DNA of 64,000 bases from Moraxella porci DSM 25326. Lineage in GTDB: Bacteria; Pseudomonadota; Gammaproteobacteria; Pseudomonadales; Moraxellaceae. Of this stretch, positions 1-9,198 are shown one piece after another (the first letter of the stretch is position 1; the number at the start of each line of letters is the position of its first letter). The notes under the pieces were generated by a model. The model worked only from the letters and a program-made list of their open reading frames with translations, did no database searches and was not told the DNA's origin. The position numbers and the translations under genes are program-made. Where the stretch lies: contig NZ_MUYV01000001.1 of the NCBI RefSeq assembly GCF_002014855.1, forward strand, positions 248,001-312,000, given 5' to 3'.

Positions 1-1085
1 GTATCGTTAAGAACCTAACTGACTACGGTGCATTCGTTGATCTGGGCGGCATCGATGGTCTTCTACACATCACTGATATGGCTTGGAAGCGTATCAAGCA
101 TCCATCAGAAGCTGTTGAAGTTGGTCAAGACCTAAAAGTTAAAGTATTGAAGTTTGACCGTGAGCGTAATCGTGTTAGCCTAGGTCTAAAACAACTTGGC
201 GCTGATCCATGGACTGAAGTTGAACAAACTTATCCAGTGGGTACCATCACCAAAGCACGCGTGACCAACCTAACTGACTATGGCTGCTTCGCTGAAATCG
301 CTGAAGGCATCGAAGGTCTAGTGCACGTTTCTGAAATGGATCACACCAACAAGAACATCCACCCATCAAAAGTTGTTCAAGTGGGCGACGAAGTGAATGT
401 CATGGTTCTTGAGATCGATGGTGAGCGTCGTCGCATCAGCCTAGGTATCAAGCAAACTATGCCAAACCCATGGGCAGAGTTTGACAAGAACCATGAAAAA
501 GGTCAAAAAATCAGCGGTACCATCAAGTCTATCACTGACTTTGGTCTGTTCATCGGCCTAGAAGGTGGTATCGATGGTCTGGTTCATCTATCAGACATCT
601 CTTGGACTGAAGCTGGCGAAGAAGCAATCCGCAACTACTCAAAAGGCGACACAGTAGAAGCTGTTGTATTGTCTGTAGATGCAGAAGCAAACCGCATCAG
701 CCTAGGTATCAAGCAACTAAACTCTGATCCATTCAACGAATACCTACTGTCAAATGACCGTGGCGCGATCGTTAAAGGCACAGTTAAAGAAGTTGACGCT
801 AAAGGTGCAGTGATCACTTTGGCTGATGAAGTAGAAGGCTACCTACGCGCTGCTGACATCGCTCGTGAACGCACTGAAGATGCTTCAAAAGTCCTAAGCG
901 TTGGTGATGAAGTTGAAGCGAAGATCGTTGGTACTGACCGTAAATCTCGCAACATCAATTTGTCAATCAAAGCAAAAGATGAAGCAGATGAGCGTCAAGC
1001 AATCAAAGAGCTATCAAATGCTCAACCAGCTGAAGCACAGCCAAAAACTCTTGGTGACATCTTCGGTGATGCGCTAAAAGGCTAA
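1..1085 (+). CDS. rpsA: 30S ribosomal protein S1, C-terminal part (5' end outside window)
   Basis: The reading frame is open from base 3 and runs to TAA at 1085, so about 360 C-terminal residues are visible and the start lies upstream of the window. One partial and three complete S1 (OB-fold) RNA-binding repeats can be read, each with the pattern N/SLTDYG-F-E/GGI-GLVH. In a six-repeat S1 these are the last four. S1 binds mRNA on the 30S subunit and helps initiation at structured or weak Shine-Dalgarno sites. The next gene is ihfB, the usual partner in gammaproteobacteria. The last repeat is the most divergent, as is normal for S1. The identification is secure. Confidence 0.97.
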   Translation, partial: IVKNLTDYGAFVDLGGIDGLLHITDMAWKRIKHPSEAVEVGQDLKVKVLKFDRERNRVSLGLKQLGADPWTEVEQTYPVGTITKARVTNLTDYGCFAEIAEGIEGLVHVSEMDHTNKNIHPSKVVQVGDEVNVMVLEIDGERRRISLGIKQTMPNPWAEFDKNHEKGQKISGTIKSITDFGLFIGLEGGIDGLVHLSDISWTEAGEEAIRNYSKGDTVEAVVLSVDAEANRISLGIKQLNSDPFNEYLLSNDRGAIVKGTVKEVDAKGAVITLADEVEGYLRAADIARERTEDASKVLSVGDEVEAKIVGTDRKSRNINLSIKAKDEADERQAIKELSNAQPAEAQPKTLGDIFGDALKG

Positions 1086-1100
1086 TCCAAAGCTGCATAA

Positions 1101-1132
1101 AAAGAGTGATGAGCAATCATCGCTCTTTTTTT
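1101..1132 (+). terminator. rho-independent terminator of rpsA
   Basis: A 12-bp stem (AAAGAGTGATGA with TCATCGCTCTTT, one G-U pair) closes a GCAA tetraloop and ends in seven T. It begins 15 bases after the rpsA stop codon. Confidence 0.9.
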
Positions 1133-1359
1133 ATGTGTGAATCGTTATAAGTAGCGGCCAATCGATGTATAATTATAATAATGACAAGCGACCATAAAGC
1201 GATAGATAGCTGTTATTTGTGAATTTTTACAAAAAATTGATTTAAAATCATCAAATTTAACAAAAAACACATTTTCTTTTTGGCAGATTTCGGTTATTAT
1301 CAAGACTCTATCAATTTGTTAAAAATCTGATACATGAAATGCAATCCAAGGTGAGGTGT

Positions 1360-1659
1360 ATGCAGGCGGTAGTGAATAAATCTGATTTGATTGCCAATCT
1401 GGCAGCGGTCTGTGATGATTTGGAAGAGCATGTGGTAGATGAAGCCGTGCGATTGATGATGGCGATGATGGTTGAAGAGCTGATTCATGATGGCCGCATC
1501 GAGGTTCGGGGTTTTGGCAGTTTTTGCCTGCATCATCGTGCTGCACGCATCGCGCGCAATCCGCGCACGGGCGAGAGCGTATCTGTGAATGCCAAATCTG
1601 TGCCGCACTTTAAACCTGGCAAAGCACTGCGTGAAGCGGTGAATGCCATCAATGATTGA
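1360..1659 (+). CDS. ihfB: integration host factor subunit beta
   Basis: This 99-residue protein of the HU/IHF family forms, with IHF-alpha, a heterodimer that bends DNA sharply in promoters, replication origins and recombination sites. The family signature is clear: an N-terminal helical dimerisation part, then GRIEVRGFGSF and the arm region with ARNPRTGE and FKPGKALR. Two in-frame ATGs exist. I chose 1360 because AAGGTGAGG lies just upstream of it, whereas the ATG at 1339 would add seven residues and has no ribosome-binding site. A 250-base AT-rich gap separates it from the rpsA terminator, so it probably has its own promoter. lapA follows after 51 bases. The location after rpsA and the sequence favour beta over alpha. 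Confidence 0.93.
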   Translation: MQAVVNKSDLIANLAAVCDDLEEHVVDEAVRLMMAMMVEELIHDGRIEVRGFGSFCLHHRAARIARNPRTGESVSVNAKSVPHFKPGKALREAVNAIND

Positions 1660-1710
1660 GTTGTTGTATCAATTACAATATAACATATTAAAGCATATTA
1701 AGAGTTTGTT

Positions 1711-2124
1711 ATGCATATTATTTTAATTATTCTACTTGTACTGGCGTTCGCTTATTCTTTGGCGCTGGTGGTTCTAAATAATCAAGCCATCTCGGTCAAT
1801 TTACTATTCTCAAATGTCGCCAACATGAGCTTGGGCTTGATTTTGGTTGCGACCATCTTTTTGGGTGTGTTGATCGGTATTTTGCTGGCACTGCTACTGT
1901 TCCGTGTTTTCCAAAATAAATGGGAAATCAGCCGTCTGAAAAAGGAAAATGCCAATGTGCAAGCTCAGCTGAGTGAGGCCAATTTGAAATTGGCGCAACA
2001 AGCAGAACACATTCGCCGTATTGAGTCACAAAATCAATCGGATGTGGTGACTTTGGCTGAGACCACATCGATCAATCATCCTGTCAATCCAGCACACGAC
2101 ACCAACCCGCATCGTCCTTTGTAA
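1711..2124 (+). CDS. lapA: LapA domain inner-membrane protein (lipopolysaccharide assembly protein A)
   Basis: The 137-residue product has two hydrophobic segments, at about residues 1-22 and 40-68, followed by a charged, probably coiled-coil cytoplasmic part (residues 70-110) and a Ser/Asn/His-rich tail. This is the layout of LapA (DUF1049). In enterobacteria LapA works with LapB/YciM to control LpxC turnover and hence LPS synthesis. The ihfB-lapA-pyrF order supports the call. The protein is somewhat longer than the roughly 100-residue E. coli LapA because of the C-terminal tail. No lapB is in the window, so the role in LPS control is inferred from the family. Confidence 0.8.
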   Translation: MHIILIILLVLAFAYSLALVVLNNQAISVNLLFSNVANMSLGLILVATIFLGVLIGILLALLLFRVFQNKWEISRLKKENANVQAQLSEANLKLAQQAEHIRRIESQNQSDVVTLAETTSINHPVNPAHDTNPHRPL

Positions 2125-2222
2125 AAGGTGTGCTGCCCGATCATGACGGCGGTCGTTATTATTTATCAACGCGGCTTTAACATTGAATCACTGTTAAATC
2201 TGTGCTATCATGATCAGCAACT

Positions 2223-2251
2223 AAAAAGCCGTTAACTCAACGGCTTTTTTT
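2223..2251 (+). terminator. rho-independent terminator after lapA
   Basis: An 11-bp stem, AAAAAGCCGTT with AACGGCTTTTT, has loop AACTC and continues into a T-run. It ends the ihfB-lapA transcript and separates it from pyrF. Confidence 0.88.
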
Positions 2252-2301
2252 GTGTATTTTACTGTGATAAGCCAAATTTTTAGCAAAAAAAGGATAGATC
2301 C

Positions 2302-2991
2302 ATGAGTACCTCACCCATCATCGTCGCTGTAGATAAGCACAATTTGTCTGATGCGCTGACCTTGGCGGATAGCTTAGATCCATCACTATGCCGACTAAAG
2401 GTGGGTAAAGAGCTGTTCACTGTCTGTGGCGTGGAAGTGGTCAACGCCTTTCATCAGCGTGGCTTTGAAGTATTTTTGGATCTGAAGTTTCATGATATTC
2501 CAAATACCACCGCCCAAGCTGTGCTATCGGCTGCTGATATGGGCGTGTGGATGACCAATATTCATGCCAGTGTCGGTACTGATGCCATGCGATTATGCAA
2601 AGAGCGGTTGATGGCAGGGGGTTATGATACGCTGCTGATCGCCGTGACGGTACTGACTTCGATGACAGATGCTAACTTGGCTGAACTTGGCATCACTCGC
2701 TCAGTAAGTGAGCAGGTACTGCATCTGGCAGGACTGACACATCAGGCAGGTCTGGATGGCGTGGTCTGCTCAGCCCAAGAAAGTGCGATGCTAAAACAGC
2801 GATTTGGCACTGATTTTAAACTTGTCACCCCAGGCATTCGCCTAAATGATGATGCCAAAGATGACCAAAAACGCATTTGCACGCCAAGCGATGCCTTGGC
2901 TAACGGCTCGGATTATCTGGTGATTGGTCGTTCGATCACAGCTGCAACTGATCCCAACGAAAAGTTAAAATTGATCTTATCACAGATTTGA
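2302..2991 (+). CDS. pyrF: orotidine 5'-phosphate decarboxylase
   Basis: PyrF catalyses the last step of de novo UMP synthesis, decarboxylating OMP in the cytosol. The 229-residue length is normal for the bacterial type I enzyme. The catalytic signature [10 protein letters not shown] is present with D60, K62 and D65, preceded by the substrate-binding K33 region and followed by the VTPGIR phosphate-loop motif and IGRSIT near the C-terminus. AAAAGGATAG lies just before the ATG. A shared terminator hairpin follows, and queC converges from the other side. Nothing about the gene is unusual. Confidence 0.97.
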   Translation: MSTSPIIVAVDKHNLSDALTLADSLDPSLCRLKVGKELFTVCGVEVVNAFHQRGFEVFLDLKFHDIPNTTAQAVLSAADMGVWMTNIHASVGTDAMRLCKERLMAGGYDTLLIAVTVLTSMTDANLAELGITRSVSEQVLHLAGLTHQAGLDGVVCSAQESAMLKQRFGTDFKLVTPGIRLNDDAKDDQKRICTPSDALANGSDYLVIGRSITAATDPNEKLKLILSQI

Positions 2992-3043
2992 GCTATGATT
3001 GATCATTGCCATCATGACGCGCTAATAATACATAGCCAAGCGC

Positions 3044-3073
3044 AAAAATCCCGTTATGATAAACGGGATTTTT
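3044..3073. terminator. bidirectional terminator between pyrF and queC
   Basis: A perfect 12-bp stem (AAAAATCCCGTT with AACGGGATTTTT, loop ATGATA) is flanked by A and T runs on its two sides, so it can stop transcripts from both convergent genes. It ends two bases before the queC stop codon. Confidence 0.9.
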
Positions 3074-3075
3074 AT

Positions 3076-3792
3076 TTATTGATCAAGCTGTTGATAACGC
3101 GTTGGGTCGCTGACGCCAGCATCCATAAAGCCTTGCTTGCGCAGATGGCAGCTGTCACAGTGACCACAAGCTCGTCCTTGGGCATCGGCCTGATAGCATG
3201 ATACTGTCAATGCATAATCCACGCCTAAGGATAGACCCAGTTGTAGTGTTTCGGCCTTTGACAGTTGCTGCAGTGGTGCGATGATCGACAAGCGGCGGCC
3301 TTGGCGTCCTGCGACTGTTGCCAGATTTGCCATGTGTTCAAAGGCTTGGATAAAGTCTGGTCGGCAGTCTGGATAGCCTGAATAATCCACTGAGCTTACG
3401 CCGATGATGATGGCTGATGCTTGGGTGACCTCAGCTACTGCCAATGCATAAGACAAGAAAATGGTATTTCGGGCAGGCACATAAGTGATGGGCGCGACTT
3501 TATCATCATCTCCATAAACGATCGAGGCATCATAGTCTGGAACATGCAAATCAGGGTCGGTGAGCGCTGAGCCACCAAGTTTGGCGATGTCGATGTCGAT
3601 GATGAGGTGTTTGACGCCAAGCGCTTTGGTGATGTTCTGTGCTGCCATCAGCTCGCTGGAATGGCGCTGACCATAACTAAAGCTGACAGCTGTAATGTTG
3701 GCAAATTCTGATTTGGCCCAATACAGACAGGTGGTGGAATCTAGGCCGCCTGAAAATAGCACGACGGCGTTTTGATGCTGATGCTCGTTCAT
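3076..3792 (-). CDS. queC: 7-cyano-7-deazaguanine synthase
   Basis: QueC converts 7-carboxy-7-deazaguanine to preQ0 in an ATP-dependent step of queuosine tRNA modification. The N-terminus holds the PP-loop ATP pyrophosphatase motif SGGLDST, and the C-terminus the zinc site with SCYQ, then CGHCDSC about ten residues later. The frame opens three codons earlier with TTG. I prefer the ATG at 3792 (238 residues), which has GAG a few bases upstream, while the TTG has no ribosome-binding site. The other queuosine genes are not in this window, so the gene seems to be transcribed alone. Confidence 0.95.
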   Translation of the reverse strand: MNEHQHQNAVVLFSGGLDSTTCLYWAKSEFANITAVSFSYGQRHSSELMAAQNITKALGVKHLIIDIDIAKLGGSALTDPDLHVPDYDASIVYGDDDKVAPITYVPARNTIFLSYALAVAEVTQASAIIIGVSSVDYSGYPDCRPDFIQAFEHMANLATVAGRQGRRLSIIAPLQQLSKAETLQLGLSLGVDYALTVSCYQADAQGRACGHCDSCHLRKQGFMDAGVSDPTRYQQLDQ

Positions 3793-3992
3793 GACACTCA
3801 ATTGCTAAAAACTGTGCAAGCAAGATACCGCATATTACTTGATTTTTCAACTGTTTTTTGGGATTTTGGTTGTCAAGTTCATTGCAAATCAGACAAAGCA
3901 TGCTACAATAACACGACTTAGGCTTATGAGCCATGCCAGCCCCAGCAGCTGAGATTTTTGATTAAAATATGCGTTGATACACCGAGAGATTC

Positions 3993-4634
3993 ATGGAAGT
4001 TGAAATCATCAAAATCATCCTCGCCTTTGTGGTGCTGATCAATCCATCGGCAGCGTTGGCGATGTTTGTTAATCTGACCAATGGCTACGAGTTGCCTGAT
4101 AAGCGGCGCATGGCCATCATCGCTTCGGCGACGGTGTTTATAACTGTCGCTTTTTTTGCGTTATTCGGGGAAGCGATGCTGCGTGGTTTGGGCATTTCAT
4201 TAGGCTCATTTCGTGTAGCTGGCGGCATTTTGTTATTCATCATCGCCCTTGGCATGATGAGTGATGGCAATAATCCTGCCAAACCTAACGAAGATGAAGT
4301 CACACCGCCGAAGCCCAAGAACCCAAGCTCACTGACAGGCATGGCTGTGGTGCCGCTGGCGATTCCGATGATGATTGGGCCGGGCGGTATTTCAACGGTG
4401 ATCATTTATTCATCACAAGTCAAAAGCGTGATGCAGATGGCATTCATTATCATTGCAGGGTTGTGCATCAGTATTTTTTGTTATGTGTCATTGATGGCAG
4501 CTGGCCGCATCAGCAAGATCTTGGGTGAAACTGGCCTAAATGTCATTAATCGCATCATGGGCATCATCTTGGCAGCTTTGGCGGTTGAGATTGTCGTTGC
4601 AGGCCTACGCACCATTTTCCCAGATCTGTTGTGA
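3993..4634 (+). CDS. MarC family integral membrane protein (UPF0056)
   Basis: The 213-residue product has six hydrophobic segments and the typical MarC opening, with a short N-terminal helix and the conserved NPSAALAMF motif near residue 17. A second conserved stretch, PLAIPMMIGPGGIST, is near residue 120. Between the third and fourth segments lies a charged loop rich in Asn, Pro and Glu (about residues 84-105). MarC proteins were named for E. coli multiple antibiotic resistance but are not needed for it, and their substrate is unknown. The gene stands alone between queC, which diverges from it, and mnmC, which converges on it, with its own terminator. Confidence 0.85.
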   Translation: MEVEIIKIILAFVVLINPSAALAMFVNLTNGYELPDKRRMAIIASATVFITVAFFALFGEAMLRGLGISLGSFRVAGGILLFIIALGMMSDGNNPAKPNEDEVTPPKPKNPSSLTGMAVVPLAIPMMIGPGGISTVIIYSSQVKSVMQMAFIIIAGLCISIFCYVSLMAAGRISKILGETGLNVINRIMGIILAALAVEIVVAGLRTIFPDLL

Positions 4635-4644
4635 TATAAGCACG

Positions 4645-4670
4645 AACCGTGATAAATCACGGTTTTTTTT
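4645..4670 (+). terminator. rho-independent terminator of the marC-like gene
   Basis: A 9-bp inverted repeat, AACCGTGAT with ATCACGGTT, is separated by two bases, so the real loop opens the top pairs. It is followed by an eight-T run. It starts 11 bases after the marC stop codon. Confidence 0.88.
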
Positions 4671-4713
4671 ATGACTTTTAATTCATTCTTTATCCATTGA
4701 TTTTGTTTCATAT

Positions 4714-6696
4714 CTACTTGCTTTGATCGAGCGGCACTGTTAATCGAGGGCGATTTGGGCTTAGGTTGTCCAATAAAGCTTTGCTGATGGGGAGGATGCC
4801 TTGATCCATCAATTCAGATAGTATCTCGGCGCAAAGAGGCGCAAAGCTAAAGCCTTTTGAACCCATGCCATACATACAAAAACTGCGCTTTTGGCCCGGG
4901 ATTAGACCTATGATCGGATGATAATCTGGGGTCTGCGCACGGATGCTTGCGCGACCATGAAACTTGGGATGATCTGAAATGTTCAGTGTGTCACAGTATG
5001 TTGGCAAAGCGGTGCGCAGTTTATGCAGATTGTCCTGATGCTCGTGTTCGCTGATCGTGGTGTCGGTGCTGTTTCGCACGAAACTTGCGCCAAATAGCAG
5101 CGCCTGACTGCCCAAGGCGTCATCATAAAACTGGCTGCAATAGCCATCGTATTTAATGGCGTGTTTTGCGCCATCTGTCGGATCACTGTCAAGCGCCACC
5201 CATGACACTTGACCGCGAATTTTACGGCAGTCAAACAAGGATTGCTCAATTTGAGAACTGACAAAGCCTGCACAGATCACCACTTGATCAAAATCATATG
5301 TCTGCTGCTCTTGTCCATCGCTTGTGCTAATGCTGACTTTATCGGCTGATTCGCTGATGCGTATGACAGATGCGCTGATGTGTGTGGCTGGCCTAGCGGC
5401 ATCGAAGGCTTGGGCGATTTTGGCAGGGTATAAGATTCCGCCCATCGGCACATGGGCGACGATGTCAGCGCAGCTTAGGTCTTGATGGATGGCATTAATC
5501 TGCTCATCGCTGCTGTGATTGTCATTTAGCGCCTCATGGATCAGTGATTTTGGGTAGGGGTAGATCATAGCACGGCGCTTATCGGCGGATTTTTGGCTAG
5601 GCAGCAGTAAATCGGTGACGCCAATGGTGTCAAATACGCGCTGATCGCTGTTTTTGGCAGCGTCATTGAGTGCTTGATAATGCCGATGCGCATATAAAAA
5701 ACTCACCGTTGGTAGATGGTCGGCAGCTTTTTCAAGCACCGTCAATTTGGGTGCAAACAGCGCGCAGGGATTGCCTGAAGCACCAGACATCAAACCATTA
5801 GGCTCAAATAAATGAATGTCATGGCCGCGCCGCTTTAAGGCAAAAGCCAAACTGACACCACTGATGCCGCCGCCGATGAGGGCGATTTTTTTGCTAGGCG
5901 TATTGTGAGCTGATGGTGACAGTGTCGGCTGACTGGGTGGATGTTGGCTGCTGATCATCTCGCGCTTACGACCAAATCCTGGCGTTTTGATGATATCAAA
6001 TCCAGCTGCAATCAATCCACGGCGTACAAATCCTGCTGCTGTAAATGTGGCCAGCGTCGTATTGGCATGGGACAGCTTTGCCATCTGATCAAATAAGGCA
6101 TCACACCACATATCACTGTTTTTGGCGGGCGCAAAGCCATCCAAAAACCACGCATCAACTCTGGCGCTCTCTTGGGTTTTGATCAGCTCATCCAAGCTTT
6201 GACTGGCATCACCAAACCACAAATCCAATGTGATCGTAGGAGCGATATGTAAGCGATGACAGCCAGACATCGGCAACGGATACTGGGCGATCAGCCGATC
6301 AATCCATCGTTGCAGCGTAGGATTATCTCTCCATGCTGATAACGCTTGTCGCAAATCGCTTTGGGTGAGTGGGAATTTTTCGGTGCTGATAAAATGCAAT
6401 CTAGCAGTTGAGGGCGCGCTCTCATTCCACTGTTGGCACGCTGCCAAAAAATTCAGCCCCGTCCCAAAACCCGTCTCAGCGATGACAAAGCAGGATCGTG
6501 GATCTAGCAGCGACCATCGATGGGGCAGATCATTGCCGTTAATAAATACATGACGCGCCTCTGCCAGACCGCCTGTGTGCGAAAAATACACATCATCAAA
6601 CTGCTGAGAGGTTGGCACAGTGTGACCCTCAGCATCGGTTTTCCAGTGGATATCGGCGGTGCTAAGCGGCGCATAAGGCGTGTGCTGATTTGTCAT
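4714..6696 (-). CDS. mnmC: bifunctional tRNA mnm5s2U34 biosynthesis protein MnmC
   Basis: MnmC completes the mnm5s2U modification at the wobble uridine of several tRNAs. Its C-terminal FAD-dependent oxidase removes the carboxymethyl group of cmnm5s2U, and its N-terminal SAM-dependent methyltransferase then methylates nm5s2U. Both parts are visible in the 660 residues. The methyltransferase has ETGFGTG at 74-80 and the DGFAPAKN motif near 186-193. The FAD part begins with IGGGISG at 274-280 and ends with the GSKGFSFAPL motif near the C-terminus. The ATG overlaps the stop codon of the YciI-like gene by four bases, indicating translational coupling. The length matches E. coli MnmC (about 668). 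Confidence 0.95.
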   Translation of the reverse strand: MTNQHTPYAPLSTADIHWKTDAEGHTVPTSQQFDDVYFSHTGGLAEARHVFINGNDLPHRWSLLDPRSCFVIAETGFGTGLNFLAACQQWNESAPSTARLHFISTEKFPLTQSDLRQALSAWRDNPTLQRWIDRLIAQYPLPMSGCHRLHIAPTITLDLWFGDASQSLDELIKTQESARVDAWFLDGFAPAKNSDMWCDALFDQMAKLSHANTTLATFTAAGFVRRGLIAAGFDIIKTPGFGRKREMISSQHPPSQPTLSPSAHNTPSKKIALIGGGISGVSLAFALKRRGHDIHLFEPNGLMSGASGNPCALFAPKLTVLEKAADHLPTVSFLYAHRHYQALNDAAKNSDQRVFDTIGVTDLLLPSQKSADKRRAMIYPYPKSLIHEALNDNHSSDEQINAIHQDLSCADIVAHVPMGGILYPAKIAQAFDAARPATHISASVIRISESADKVSISTSDGQEQQTYDFDQVVICAGFVSSQIEQSLFDCRKIRGQVSWVALDSDPTDGAKHAIKYDGYCSQFYDDALGSQALLFGASFVRNSTDTTISEHEHQDNLHKLRTALPTYCDTLNISDHPKFHGRASIRAQTPDYHPIIGLIPGQKRSFCMYGMGSKGFSFAPLCAEILSELMDQGILPISKALLDNLSPNRPRLTVPLDQSK

Positions 6697-6992
6697 GAGT
6701 TTGATGGCAGTACTTGGATGAATGGTTTGATATCGACATGGCTGTACACACCCGCCTCCAGATATGGATCGGCCTCTGCCCAGGCTTTTGCTTCTGCCAA
6801 ATCGCCAAACTCTGCAATCACCAGACTGCCGCTCATGGCATCAGCACCGTGTTCGATCGGTGTGGGGCCAGCGACAATGAGGCGCTTTTGTTCATTAAGC
6901 TTATGCAGACGATCTAAGTGCTTGGGTCTGGTTTCACGGCGCTTCTGGCCGCTGTCAGCGACATCATGACCGATGATGGCAAATAAAGGCAT
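6693..6992 (-). CDS. YciI family protein
   Basis: The 99-residue protein has the YciI fold signature: an N-terminal strand (MPLFAIIGHD), a conserved R-HL-RL segment around residues 22-31, GPTPIEH near 42, and the DPY-EAGV-motif near 75-82. YciI proteins are small ferredoxin-like domain proteins, some proposed to have dehalogenase-like or other catalytic activity with a His-Asp pair, but the physiological reaction is not established. It lies directly upstream of mnmC with a 4-base ATGA overlap, so the two are co-translated. No functional link to tRNA modification is evident. Confidence 0.85.
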   Translation of the reverse strand: MPLFAIIGHDVADSGQKRRETRPKHLDRLHKLNEQKRLIVAGPTPIEHGADAMSGSLVIAEFGDLAEAKAWAEADPYLEAGVYSHVDIKPFIQVLPSNS

Positions 6993-7027
6993 GGGGTTCT
7001 CCTATGATTAATCAATGATAAATGGCG

Positions 7028-8302
7028 TCACAGCTTAAGATCTAGCACCGCGATATGACGATCGGCCAAGGCATCTTGCCATGCTGTCTGATGGCTTTGG
7101 GCATCACCTACCAACACCGCAAAAATCCCATAAGGATGCGTGCCGATGCGTTCAATTTTTCTTAAGATACCACGATCTGGTACGGTGTCGATATTGATCA
7201 CAAGACAGATTTGCGCTGCGTTTTGATCGGCATCGGTGAGCAGTCTTAGGATGTCTTCTTGATCATCAATGCAGCCAAAATCTTTTAATGCTGTCAAAGA
7301 AAGCGGAGTGTGATTTGGTTTTTCAAGCGCGGCAATGATGAGTCTGTCGCTCACAGCGACTTGTGGCAGTGGCTTTGGCTTGGGTGGCTGATAGTCATCC
7401 TGATCGATGATGCTTTGATTATAATAGGCCAAAAGCCTAGCAAAATAAGGATCTTGGATATCGATGCGAAAACTTATCCGAGCCTTAATGCGGCTGTACA
7501 GATAGGCCATTAGGCGCGGCAACACACCGTAGATCATCAGACAGGCAATGGTCAGCCAAGCAAAGTGGGCAGGCTGACTGTGCATGCCATCAGGCAGGGT
7601 GATGCCAAATTTTGCCGGCAAAAAGCCTAAGATATGTAATAGCTGATAAAAATGCGCATCACTAAGCAGTGTCGATTCCCAATGAAAATGATAGCTTTTG
7701 AATAAAAACAGTAGCAAAAGACCGACGATGCTGCCTATAAGCCCAAACAACCAAGCGGCATGCATGATGCTGGCAATGTACCAAAATTTCACGGGTTTTT
7801 GGACATCTTTTAATACCCCGTATGCGGTTTGGGACAGTTTTTTATTGGCATCCATGGATTTGATGGATGGTGAATTTATAAAGCTGATCTTATCAATGAT
7901 GCTTGCCAATAGTGTGGGTCTGTGCTGTAAAAAAGCTGAGATGCACCACCATAATAATGACAGCGTATGCCAACCCAAAAGCGCCACGATCAAATAAAAA
8001 AAGTTCACCGATGTCGCTGCCAATAGCCCAGCGACCCCAAACAATGCCATCAAAAAATACGACGCATACAAAGCGCTTAAGCTGGTGGCGATGCTTCGTT
8101 TGGCATCTTGTAAAGCTTCCATGAGGCGGCCATCACTGTCGATTTTTTTGGCTCGCAAAAACAGCTTGTCATAAGCACTGCCGTGTTCTGCCACTAATGA
8201 TTGGGTGATGAGCTTGGGCGCTTGACCAAAAAGATGGCCTTGCTGCTCTAAACGGCGAATGAGTTCTGCATGCTCGTGGTCGCTTTGGCTATGCTGTGTC
8301 AT
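7028..8302 (-). CDS. DUF2868 domain membrane protein
   Basis: The 424-residue protein has four hydrophobic segments at about residues 77-97, 99-124, 174-202 and 248-270, with charged N- and C-terminal cytosolic parts. The segment VNFFYLIVALLGWHTLSLLWW and the later HWESTLLSD match what I recall of DUF2868, a family of unknown function that usually sits next to a DUF3482 GTPase. No such GTPase gene follows here: the next gene downstream is the YciI-like gene. The start overlaps the stop of the RnfB-like gene by four bases, so this is the last gene of a coupled four-gene operon. The assignment rests on pattern memory. Confidence 0.65.
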   Translation of the reverse strand: MTQHSQSDHEHAELIRRLEQQGHLFGQAPKLITQSLVAEHGSAYDKLFLRAKKIDSDGRLMEALQDAKRSIATSLSALYASYFLMALFGVAGLLAATSVNFFYLIVALLGWHTLSLLWWCISAFLQHRPTLLASIIDKISFINSPSIKSMDANKKLSQTAYGVLKDVQKPVKFWYIASIMHAAWLFGLIGSIVGLLLLFLFKSYHFHWESTLLSDAHFYQLLHILGFLPAKFGITLPDGMHSQPAHFAWLTIACLMIYGVLPRLMAYLYSRIKARISFRIDIQDPYFARLLAYYNQSIIDQDDYQPPKPKPLPQVAVSDRLIIAALEKPNHTPLSLTALKDFGCIDDQEDILRLLTDADQNAAQICLVINIDTVPDRGILRKIERIGTHPYGIFAVLVGDAQSHQTAWQDALADRHIAVLDLKL

Positions 8303-9198
8303 AAGTCACCTTGATCGGTCGGGTGCTGGGTATTGGCGTTATTTTGTAGTTGCAAAAGCTCTTGCTCGATCGCTTGGATTTGTTGCTGCTTATCAATGCT
8401 GGGTGCAGCTGCCAACTGTTTTTGCAGTTTTTTGAGCTGAGTACGCAGTTTGGCGGCCATGATGGTGTTTTTGGCGGCAGTTTCATCGATGGTCACGGTG
8501 TCGGCTTGGTTCATGACATTGACCATCTGAGATTCGATGGTACTGACCACAGGCTTGCTGCCGCTTTCGATACTTTGGGCGACGCGCTCTAGGTGCCGAT
8601 GATAGCGCTGTCTTAGATGCGCTTGTTCGCGATCTCGTGCCTCATCACTGGGTCTGTGGGTATGTGCTACCAAATCGATACAGTCCACAGGGCAGGGCGC
8701 GATACAAAGCTCACAGCCAGTACACAGATCGCTGATGATGCTGTGCATGTGCTTGGCGGTGCCGATGATGGCATCGACAGGACACGCCGGTATGCACTTG
8801 GTACAGCCGATGCACTCGCTGTCACGAATGATGGCGCGCACAGCGGTAGGACGCTGTGTCACAGGATCGATCGGCCATTTACTGATGCTGGCTGGCAGGC
8901 TGTCTCGGCCAGTCAGTTCACTGATGCGATCGGTGACCGCTTGGCCACCTGGTACACACAGATTGATCGCTTCGTTTTGGGTGATGATGCCATGCGCATA
9001 CGGCAGGCAGCCATCATGATGCCCACAAAGACCGCACTGTGTCTGAGGCAGTACAGCATCAATGGCGTAGATCGCCTCAAGTGTGGCTGAATCCAAGGAT
9101 TCAACAAGTGGCTGAAATAATATCGGCACAGACTTGGGCGAGTGGAGGGAGTCTTGTGATGCCACATCCGTAGAGGTCGAGGGTTGATAAGTGATCAC
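8299..9198 (-). CDS. RnfB-like ferredoxin with three Fe-S cluster sites
   Basis: The 299-residue protein resembles the soluble part of RnfB. It has a [4Fe-4S] site formed by C55, C58, C64 and C81 in a QTQCGLCG...CVPGG context, and two bacterial ferredoxin clusters at C129-C132-C135-C139 and C159-C162-C165-C169. The N-terminal membrane anchor of true RnfB is missing, and none of rnfA, C, D, G or E is present, so it is a stand-alone electron carrier. The first cluster has C-x5-C where RnfB normally has C-x4-C. The C-terminus (about 185-299) is a charged, Gln-rich probable coiled coil. ATGA overlaps link it to nudC upstream and the DUF2868 gene downstream. Confidence 0.8.
   Translation of the reverse strand: MITYQPSTSTDVASQDSLHSPKSVPILFQPLVESLDSATLEAIYAIDAVLPQTQCGLCGHHDGCLPYAHGIITQNEAINLCVPGGQAVTDRISELTGRDSLPASISKWPIDPVTQRPTAVRAIIRDSECIGCTKCIPACPVDAIIGTAKHMHSIISDLCTGCELCIAPCPVDCIDLVAHTHRPSDEARDREQAHLRQRYHRHLERVAQSIESGSKPVVSTIESQMVNVMNQADTVTIDETAAKNTIMAAKLRTQLKKLQKQLAAAPSIDKQQQIQAIEQELLQLQNNANTQHPTDQGDL

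Noticed and set aside
1931..1940. The 10-mer GCCGTCTGAA, identical to the Neisseria DNA uptake sequence, inside lapA
   Set aside because: I noticed only one copy, within a coding region and not as a hairpin pair. An uptake signal would recur many times in 64 kb, so this is chance.
2995..3201. Open frame of 68 codons on the plus strand after pyrF
   Set aside because: It runs through the shared terminator hairpin and into the 3' end of queC on the opposite strand, with no ribosome-binding site or protein-like composition.
8617..9090. Plus-strand open frame of 157 codons opposite the RnfB-like gene
   Set aside because: The minus-strand frame has twelve cluster-forming cysteines at conserved positions; this one has no recognisable motif and no start signal.
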